Below are positions 53,442 to 58,874 of a stretch of 58,874 bases of DNA, piece after piece (position 1 is the first letter of the stretch; the number at the start of each line of letters is the position of its first letter). The translations under genes and the position numbers were made by a program. Origin of the DNA: an uncultured Eubacterium sp. (GTDB lineage: Bacteria; Bacillota; Clostridia; Lachnospirales; Lachnospiraceae); the NCBI GenBank assembly GCA_947642745.1, contig CANRTU010000027.1:1-58874 (forward strand), given 5' to 3'. A model generated the notes under the pieces. It was not told the DNA's origin. It saw nothing but the letters and a program-made list of their open reading frames with translations, and searched no databases.

Positions 53442-54983
53442 ATGAGCAGGAAACCTACTGTATTGATGATTCTGGATGGTTTTGGTTTAAATGAAAAAAC
53501 AGAGGGAAATGCGATTGCGCAGGCGGATACGCCGGTGCTTGACGGACTAATGAAAGATTATCCGTTTGTAAAAGGATATGCCAGCGGTCTTGCCGTAGGA
53601 CTTCCGGATGGACAGATGGGCAATTCTGAAGTAGGACATCTGAATATGGGTGCGGGCCGCATTGTGTATCAGGAACTTACCAGAATATCGAAAGAAATCG
53701 AAGACGGTGACTTCTTTAAAAATGAGGCGCTGCTGCATGCGGTTGAAAACTGCAAAAAGAATGGTTCTGACCTGCATTTGTTCGGATTGCTTTCAGACGG
53801 CGGTGTACACAGCCATAATACCCATCTTTATGGCCTGCTGGAGCTGGCAAAGAGAGAAGGGCTGCAGAATGTGTACGTACACTGCTTTATGGACGGACGT
53901 GATACACCTCCTGCTTCAGGCAAAGACTATGTACAGCAGCTGGTGGATAAAATGGCCGAAACCGGCATCGGGCAGGTGGCTACGATTTCCGGACGTTATT
54001 ATGCCATGGACCGGGACAACCGCTGGGAAAGAGAAGAAAAAGCGTATGTGGCGCTGACAAAAGGCGAGGGCGTACGTGTGGCAGATCCGGTGGCAGGTAT
54101 GCAGGCTTCTTATGACAATGATGTAACAGACGAGTTTGTACTTCCGATCGTGGTAGAAAAAGACGGCGAACCGCTTACTACAGTAAAAGACAACGATTCC
54201 ATTATCTTTTTTAACTTCCGTCCGGACCGTGCCAGGGAAATGACAAGGCTGTTCTGTTGTGACGATTTTGACGGATTTGACCGTGGACCAAGAAAACAGG
54301 TAACATTCGTATGTTTTACAGAATATGACGTGACGATTCCGAATAAAGAAATAGCTTTTAAGAAAGTAGAACTGAAAAATACATTTGGCCAGTATCTTGC
54401 CGCAAATGGAAAGACACAGGCCAGAATTGCGGAGACAGAAAAATATGCCCATGTGACGTTTTTCTTTAACGGCGGCGTGGAAGAGCCAAATGAAGGAGAA
54501 GACCGTATACTTGTAAATTCTCCTAAGGTGGCTACCTATGACCTGCAGCCGGAAATGAGCGCTCCCGGAGTATGTGACAAACTGTGTGAAGCGATCCGCT
54601 CCCTGAACTATGATGTAATTATTATTAATTTCGCTAATCCGGACATGGTGGGCCATACCGGTGTACAGGAAGCGGCCGTCAAAGCAGTAGAAGCGGTGGA
54701 TGGCTGCGTAGGCAGGGCAGTGGAAGCATTGAAGGAAGTGGGCGGACAGATGTTCCTCTGTGCGGACCATGGTAATGTGGAGCAGCTTGTGGATTATGAA
54801 ACAGGTGTTCCGTTTACTGCACATACAATTAATCCGGTGCCGTTTATCCTTATCAATTATGATCCGGCCTATACATTAAAAGAAGGCGGCCGCCTGGCGG
54901 ATATTGTGCCGACGCTGATTGAAATGATGGGAATGGAAAAACCGGCGGAAATGACAGGGGAATCTCTGCTGGTGAAGAAATAA
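53442..54983 (+). CDS. gpmI: Cofactor-independent phosphoglycerate mutase
   Basis: GpmI interconverts 3- and 2-phosphoglycerate in glycolysis, using two manganese ions. The 513-residue product has the metal residue in LMILDGFG, the phosphorylated Ser at about 62 in GNSEVGHLN, VHCFMDGRDTPP and CADHGNVEQL. AAAGGAGAG precedes ATG 53442. The gene is flanked by the large inverted repeat upstream and a terminator downstream, so it is probably transcribed alone. Confidence 0.96.
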   Translation: MSRKPTVLMILDGFGLNEKTEGNAIAQADTPVLDGLMKDYPFVKGYASGLAVGLPDGQMGNSEVGHLNMGAGRIVYQELTRISKEIEDGDFFKNEALLHAVENCKKNGSDLHLFGLLSDGGVHSHNTHLYGLLELAKREGLQNVYVHCFMDGRDTPPASGKDYVQQLVDKMAETGIGQVATISGRYYAMDRDNRWEREEKAYVALTKGEGVRVADPVAGMQASYDNDVTDEFVLPIVVEKDGEPLTTVKDNDSIIFFNFRPDRAREMTRLFCCDDFDGFDRGPRKQVTFVCFTEYDVTIPNKEIAFKKVELKNTFGQYLAANGKTQARIAETEKYAHVTFFFNGGVEEPNEGEDRILVNSPKVATYDLQPEMSAPGVCDKLCEAIRSLNYDVIIINFANPDMVGHTGVQEAAVKAVEAVDGCVGRAVEALKEVGGQMFLCADHGNVEQLVDYETGVPFTAHTINPVPFILINYDPAYTLKEGGRLADIVPTLIEMMGMEKPAEMTGESLLVKK

Positions 54984-55008
54984 ACCGCGGGGCATAAAAT
55001 ACCTTAAC

Positions 55009-55050
55009 ATGGTGGTGGGATCACGGCAGTGATGCCATCACCATTTTTTT
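55009..55050 (+). terminator. Terminator of gpmI
   Basis: ATGGTGGTGGGATCAC pairs with GTGATGCCATCACCAT (one small interruption), followed by seven T residues. Confidence 0.9.
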
Positions 55051-55224
55051 AGGACACTGACTCCTGTAAAGCAAAAAGCCTGCGGCAGGGTATCTGACAT
55101 TCCGTTGTTCGTTGCGTGCAGGTGACACAGACGCCCGGCAATCAGTCCGCCTCAGGCGTAGAATATGGCAGAGACAGATAATTTATTCAGTAAACAGAGC
55201 AATGGAAAAGCGAGGGAACAGCAT

Positions 55225-56130
55225 ATGGGAAATATTCTGGTATTTGATATCGGCGGAACAGCTGTAAAAGCAGCAATGATGGATGAAGAGAGGAACATTC
55301 TGCAGCGGGAAGAAGAAAAGACGCCACAGACAGGTCAGAAAGAGCTGCTGGCTCTTATTCACGATATTTATAAAAAGTATGAATCGCAGGCAGAAGGAAT
55401 CAGTATCAGTATGCCCGGTATTATCGACAGCGAAAAAGGTTATGTACATACAGGCGGCGCACTGACTTACAACAATGACAGTGAATTCCGGAAACTGGCA
55501 GAAGAAATCTGCGGAACCAGGGTGCTGATTGAAAATGACGCCAAATGTGCGCTGGCCGCAGAGATGTGGTGCGGAAGTCTTTCGGATGTACAGGACGGGA
55601 TTACGCTGATTCTTGGTACCGGAGTCGGCGGCGGAATTATGATCGGCCGCCGGCTGGTAAAGGGAACCCATTTTTCAGCAGGAGAAGTCAGTTTCAGTTG
55701 TCTGAATTATAACCGGTTCGGTGAAGATGACGCAATGACCGGATCATGCTGCAGTACCAGGGGGCTGGTAAACCTGGCGAAAGAAGCTCTGGCCCTGGAG
55801 GAACTGGACGGCAGACGCCTGTTTGCCATGCTGGAAGAAGGAAATGAGAAGCTGGAACAGGTTCTTAAAGATTACTGTTACTCCCTGGCAGTGCTGGTAT
55901 TTAATCTGCAGGTAACACTGGATGTACAGCGGGTATCTTTTGGCGGCGGTATCAGCAGGCAGCCCCGTCTGCTGGAATGTATCCGTGAACAGACAGACAG
56001 GGTATTCGATCATGAATCACTTAAAAGGTTTACCCCTGGCCTGCCAAAGCCGGAGATCGTGGCCTGCAGTTATTTTAATGATTCCAATCTGATCGGGGCG
56101 CTTTATCACTATATCAGCAGGCAGTCTTAA
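55225..56130 (+). CDS. ROK family sugar kinase
   Basis: ROK kinases phosphorylate glucose, N-acetylglucosamine, allose or similar sugars. The 301-residue product has the ATP loop FDIGGTAVKAA, the catalytic Asp in ENDAKCA, and LGTGVGGGI. The usual ROK zinc motif (CxCGxxGCxE) is not visible; the region reads SCLNYNRFGEDDAMTGSCC, so the subgroup is unusual. I chose ATG 55225 behind GAGGGA. An in-frame ATG at 55165 would add 20 residues without a site. It carries no helix-turn-helix, so it is a kinase, not a repressor. Confidence 0.85.
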   Translation: MGNILVFDIGGTAVKAAMMDEERNILQREEEKTPQTGQKELLALIHDIYKKYESQAEGISISMPGIIDSEKGYVHTGGALTYNNDSEFRKLAEEICGTRVLIENDAKCALAAEMWCGSLSDVQDGITLILGTGVGGGIMIGRRLVKGTHFSAGEVSFSCLNYNRFGEDDAMTGSCCSTRGLVNLAKEALALEELDGRRLFAMLEEGNEKLEQVLKDYCYSLAVLVFNLQVTLDVQRVSFGGGISRQPRLLECIREQTDRVFDHESLKRFTPGLPKPEIVACSYFNDSNLIGALYHYISRQS

Positions 56131-56240
56131 TTTCACAGCGGTCAAAAAGGATTTCGTATAGTAATCTGTTACTTTATGGCTGGAAGCCATACTTCTGACA
56201 TGGCAGACTGCTGTAACTGATAATAATGGAAAATTTATAC

Positions 56241-56270
56241 TGGACAAATAGTGACAGAATGTGGTATGAT
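56241..56270 (+). promoter_or_regulatory. Promoter of the Lrp-type gene
   Basis: TGGACA at 56241-56246 and TATGAT at 56265-56270 are separated by 18 bases. Transcription would start near 56277, upstream of the hairpin at 56312-56346. Confidence 0.55.
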
Positions 56271-56311
56271 ACCAGAAAAATAAAGTATAAATAATATATC
56301 ATTTATAAAAC

Positions 56312-56346
56312 GAAGACGTTTTGCTTAAAAAGCAAGGCGTCTTTTT
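56312..56346 (+). terminator. Terminator-like hairpin in the Lrp leader (possible attenuator)
   Basis: AGACGTTTTGCTT pairs with AAGCAAGGCGTCT, followed by five T residues. The hairpin lies 20 bases before the start codon and downstream of the promoter called at 56241-56270. GAAGAC (56312-56317) could alternatively pair with GTCTTC (56347-56352) beyond the T-run. Confidence 0.7.
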
Positions 56347-56366
56347 GTCTTCAGGAGGGAAAAAGT

Positions 56367-56822
56367 ATGAAACGGGGTCTGGATTATGTGGATCACAAAA
56401 TTATCAGTCTGTTACAGGAAAACGCCAGGATGACATTAAAAGAGATTGCGTCAAAAGTATATTTATCATCTCCGGCAGCCTCCGCAAGAATTGACCGGCT
56501 GGAAAAAGAAGGTTATATTACAGGTTTTCATGCCAGTATTAACAGGGAGCTCATAGGTTATCATATTAAAGCTTTTATTAATCTGGTGGTGGAAGCCGGG
56601 CTTAAAGAAGAGTTTATTGATTATATGAAACAGTGCAGAAATGTGGTAGAATGTAATTGCATTACCGGAGATTATGCCATGCTGCTGGAGGTCATTTATC
56701 CGGGGACAGAAGAACTGGAGCAGTTTGTATGCGGACTGCAGAAATATGGAAAGACCCAGACCCAGATTGTGTTTTCCACTGCTGTGGAACACCGGGAACT
56801 GCTGCCGGAACTGGCGGGCTGA
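56367..56822 (+). CDS. Lrp/AsnC family transcriptional regulator
   Basis: The 151-residue protein has the N-terminal helix-turn-helix (KIISLLQENARMTLKEIASK and SSPAASARIDRLEKEGYI) and a RAM ligand-binding domain (residues 65-150). These regulators respond to amino acids, usually leucine, asparagine or similar. AGGAGGG precedes ATG 56367. It is isolated, between a ROK kinase and bioY, so its targets cannot be told from context. The hairpin just upstream suggests its own synthesis is attenuated. Confidence 0.92.
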   Translation: MKRGLDYVDHKIISLLQENARMTLKEIASKVYLSSPAASARIDRLEKEGYITGFHASINRELIGYHIKAFINLVVEAGLKEEFIDYMKQCRNVVECNCITGDYAMLLEVIYPGTEELEQFVCGLQKYGKTQTQIVFSTAVEHRELLPELAG

Positions 56823-56873
56823 CAGGAGCCGGTTAATAGTCTTCAGGATAATAGTATTAAGTTAATGGTGTTG

Positions 56874-56902
56874 TGTTAACAATAATACAAAAACAGTTGA
56901 CA
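56874..56902. promoter_or_regulatory. BirA-type operator of bioY
   Basis: TGTTAAC (56874-56880), 15 bases, GTTGACA (56896-56902) fits the biotin-repressor pattern of two inverted TGTNAAC half-sites with a 14-16 base spacer. The right half overlaps the -35 box, so BirA binding would block the bioY promoter. No birA gene is in the window. Confidence 0.75.
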
Positions 56903-56924
56903 TTGGGGTGGAAATGTATATAAT
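56897..56924 (+). promoter_or_regulatory. Promoter of bioY
   Basis: TTGACA at 56897-56902 and TATAAT at 56919-56924 are separated by 16 bases. Confidence 0.8.
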
Positions 56925-56963
56925 GGTTATATAGTAAACAAATGAAATGAGGAGGTTAACATT

Positions 56964-57536
56964 ATGGAGGAACAAACAGTACCATTAAATCAGAGTAAAA
57001 AGATAACCATTTATCAGCTGTGTGTAACTTCGCTGATGACGGCTGTCATGTGTATCCTGGGTCCGATGTCGGTTCCCATTGGGACGATACCTATTTCCTT
57101 AACCAACCTGGTGATTTATCTGTCCGTATATCTGCTGGGGGCAAAACTGGGAACATTAAGCTGTATCGTATATTTACTGCTGGGAATGGCAGGACTTCCG
57201 GTATTTTCCGGTTATTCCGGCGGACTGGCCAGGCTGGCAGGGCCTACCGGAGGCTATCTGGTGGGATTTATCTTTATGGCGTTCATCAGTGGATTATTTA
57301 TTGAGAAGTCTTCCGGCAGTCTGGTATGGAGCGTTGCGGGGATGATTCTTGGAAGCGGCGTGTTATATCTGTTTGGAACAATCTGGTATGTAATTCTGAT
57401 GGATTGCCCGGTTATGGCTGCGGTAGCAGCCTGTGTACAGCCGTTTGTTATTTTTGACCTGATCAAGATCGCACTGGCAACCGTAGTGGGCCGCCAGGTG
57501 CGGGGACGGCTGATACAGGCCGGACTGATTGTTTAG
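56964..57536 (+). CDS. bioY: Biotin transporter BioY
   Basis: BioY is the substrate-binding membrane component of biotin uptake, working alone or with an ECF energy module. The 190-residue product has six hydrophobic segments and family stretches PIGTIPISLTNLVIYLSVYL and LGMAGLPVFSG, then GPTGGYLVGF. GAGGAGG precedes ATG 56964. The BirA-type operator upstream supports biotin as substrate and predicts repression when biotin is plentiful. Confidence 0.94.
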   Translation: MEEQTVPLNQSKKITIYQLCVTSLMTAVMCILGPMSVPIGTIPISLTNLVIYLSVYLLGAKLGTLSCIVYLLLGMAGLPVFSGYSGGLARLAGPTGGYLVGFIFMAFISGLFIEKSSGSLVWSVAGMILGSGVLYLFGTIWYVILMDCPVMAAVAACVQPFVIFDLIKIALATVVGRQVRGRLIQAGLIV

Positions 57537-57574
57537 AAAAGAAATAGCGGGGGCGCGGCGGCACAGGTTTTCCA

Positions 57575-58705
57575 TTATTTTTCGGAATTTCGCATCATAT
57601 CATATACCCATTTTCCGGAAGCGGACAGTTCGGAACGTTTCCAGCTGTCGGTTTTTGCGCAGTCTGTGCGGATCAGGGCGGAAGCTTCATCTTTGTTGGA
57701 AAGGTTCCAGGCAACGCAGCTGATGCTGTTGCGATCCAGCAGCTCCATCCATCTGGCAGCTTCCTCACGGCGGATGACGCCGTGTCCGGACGCCTCGCAG
57801 ATGCCGTATTCTGACACAAATACCGGCAGTCCGGCGTCAACAGCCTGCAGGAGCTTCTGTCGGTACGGTTCCCCGTGGGTGGACGCATAATAATGAAAAC
57901 CGTACATAAGATTGCCGCCTTTGAGCGGGGAAGAGGCGGCAATATCCACATCCTGGCTCCAGGAAGGCGTACCGGTGATAATAATACCGTTTTTATCATA
58001 ACGGCGTATCGTGCGGATGACGGTACGGGCATAAGAGCGGATCTGCGGCCAGGTAACCCCGCCGTTTGGCTCGTTGCAGATTTCATAGATAACATTTCCT
58101 TGTTCCGCATATTTTCTGGCCATGGATTTGAAAAATGCCTTTGCCTGCTTTTTGTAAATATCCGGGTGATTATCGCTTAAAATGTGCCAGTCGATGATTA
58201 CATATAAACCAAGTTCATCGCAATATCGGACGGCTTTGTCAATCAGCGCTTTCAGTTCTTTTCTGTTCCGGAAGGAACCCGTGCAGTAACCATTGTATTC
58301 CGCTGTATACATGGCAAGGCGGACCACGTCTGCGTTCCATTTATCCCGGAGTGTGCGGAAGGCCTTTTTTGTAACATATTGCGGATACCAGGAAAGGCCG
58401 TGGGTGCTGACACCTTTTAGCTGTACCGGGTTTCCGCTGTTGTCCGTGAGTCTGGAACCCGATACGCCCAGACGGCCATAACGTTCCAGGGGAGTTTTCC
58501 CAGCGGCCTGCGCCTGCTGGCATGGAACTGATTTTAACAGAAAAAAGAGCTGGATCAGACAGCAAAGTATAACAAGCAGCGTGGGTCCGGCTGTTTTTTT
58601 CATTTTATCACAAATTTTATAAAAAATGGCGTTGCGATGATCCAAAGGATACACTTTTCCTGAGAGGCAAACTGAATGTGCCGGATTCTTTTTTATATTG
58701 TTCAT
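57575..58705 (-). CDS. Secreted glycoside hydrolase family 5 (endoglucanase-like)
   Basis: GH5 includes beta-1,4-endoglucanases and mannanases. The 376-residue product has an N-terminal hydrophobic segment (about residues 39-60, GPTLLVILCCLIQLFFLLKS) before the mature domain, so it is exported or membrane-anchored. The acid/base Glu is in YEICNEPNG and the nucleophile Glu in FVSEYG; VQLKGVSTHGLSWYP is typical of subfamily 2. The start at 58705 is set by AAAGGGA. The n-region of about 38 residues is long for a signal peptide. An internal Met (58603) would give a standard signal but has no ribosome site. It is the only clearly secreted hydrolase here. Confidence 0.85.
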   Translation of the reverse strand: MNNIKKNPAHSVCLSGKVYPLDHRNAIFYKICDKMKKTAGPTLLVILCCLIQLFFLLKSVPCQQAQAAGKTPLERYGRLGVSGSRLTDNSGNPVQLKGVSTHGLSWYPQYVTKKAFRTLRDKWNADVVRLAMYTAEYNGYCTGSFRNRKELKALIDKAVRYCDELGLYVIIDWHILSDNHPDIYKKQAKAFFKSMARKYAEQGNVIYEICNEPNGGVTWPQIRSYARTVIRTIRRYDKNGIIITGTPSWSQDVDIAASSPLKGGNLMYGFHYYASTHGEPYRQKLLQAVDAGLPVFVSEYGICEASGHGVIRREEAARWMELLDRNSISCVAWNLSNKDEASALIRTDCAKTDSWKRSELSASGKWVYDMMRNSEK

Positions 58706-58874
58706 TGTAATCTGTCCCTTTCTGCTGATTTATTCCGTACATGACTGGAGCGAACAATGGCTGATAATACATGCTTATCCTTTATTTTTTATTATGACGG
58801 ATGGAAGATATCCGCATACTCCGGACGCCGGGGAAAGGCGTGCTGCCCCTGCCGCTGTTCCGGCTCCGGAAAGC
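58706..58874. other. Non-coding end of the window
   Basis: The last 169 bases contain the ribosome site of the minus-strand GH5 gene and presumably its promoter. I see no gene. A fragment ACTGGAGCGAACAATG near 58744 has GGAGCG in common with the repeat family, but the match is too short to call. Confidence 0.3.

Noticed and set aside
1..58874. tRNA or rRNA genes, CRISPR arrays, insertion sequences, prophage genes
   Set aside because: I saw no T-loop-like tRNA signature, rRNA sequence, spaced direct-repeat array, transposase or phage structural gene. The only mobile-looking sequences are the small intergenic inverted repeats.

Overview
The window reads as chromosomal DNA of a spore-forming, anaerobic gut-type Clostridia, most likely Lachnospiraceae. 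The pointers are a complete spoIIA (spoIIAA-spoIIAB-sigF) operon, a T-box controlling a valyl-tRNA synthetase gene, AGGAGG-type ribosome sites with some TTG and GTG starts, radical-SAM ThiH instead of ThiO, a NifS/NifU-MnmA sulfur block, and many intracellular glycoside hydrolases with GPH, BCCT, NSS and MATE transporters. This taxonomic placement is inferred from gene content; no rRNA or tRNA gene is present. Nearly all genes are on the + strand. Only a DUF1622 membrane protein, an AraC regulator and a secreted GH5 enzyme are on the - strand.

Layout. 1-3.75 kb: thiamine thiazole operon (thiS, thiG, thiH, TenI-type protein) behind a promoter and a terminator-like leader hairpin, with no recognisable TPP riboswitch. 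3.76-6.9 kb: strong promoter, T-box leader and valS. 7-10.1 kb: a FapA/DUF342 protein, a 47-residue protein and a membrane zinc-ribbon/TPR protein. 10.3-11.8 kb: spoIIA operon. 12.2-14.8 kb: a hybrid sensor kinase converging on the DUF1622 gene. 15.1-17.2 kb: GH31 glucosidase. 17.2-21.6 kb: a choline/phosphocholine locus made of a winged-helix/cytidylyltransferase/choline-kinase fusion, a second LicC-like enzyme and a BCCT transporter, preceded by a duplicated operator-like element. 21.8-34.1 kb: a glucuronide locus (AraC regulator, GH2, GPH symporter, GH79, GH3, uxuA, uxuB). 34.4-40.6 kb: NSS transporter, phosphohexomutase and two tandem LacI-type regulators. 41-43.8 kb: nifS-nifU-mnmA. 44.3-53.2 kb: a Nudix hydrolase, a very large SWIM/SNF2 helicase, a MATE exporter and an unusual polytopic membrane protein with a 15-bp tandem repeat. 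53.4-58.7 kb: gpmI, a ROK kinase, an Lrp-type regulator with an attenuator-like leader, bioY with a BirA-type operator, and a secreted GH5 endoglucanase-like enzyme.

How the genes work together. The glucuronide block forms a plausible route: a symporter brings in glucuronides or short uronic-acid oligosaccharides, GH79 and/or GH2 enzymes release glucuronate, a NagZ-type GH3 could remove the alternating N-acetylhexosamine, and UxuB and UxuA carry fructuronate through mannonate to 2-keto-3-deoxygluconate. The glucuronate isomerase UxaC is not in the window. The choline block could import choline, phosphorylate it and make CDP-choline for decoration of surface polymers, with the enzyme carrying its own DNA-binding domain.

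The most unusual non-coding signal is a family of intergenic inverted repeats whose ends read GGAGCGTGTTTGAAAAAT and its complement. Full, nested, short and half copies lie between genes across the window. The other items I would look at first are the four TTCNNGAA boxes before the fusion gene, the large cruciform before gpmI, the possible structured leader before the phosphohexomutase, and the leader hairpins before nifU and the Lrp gene.
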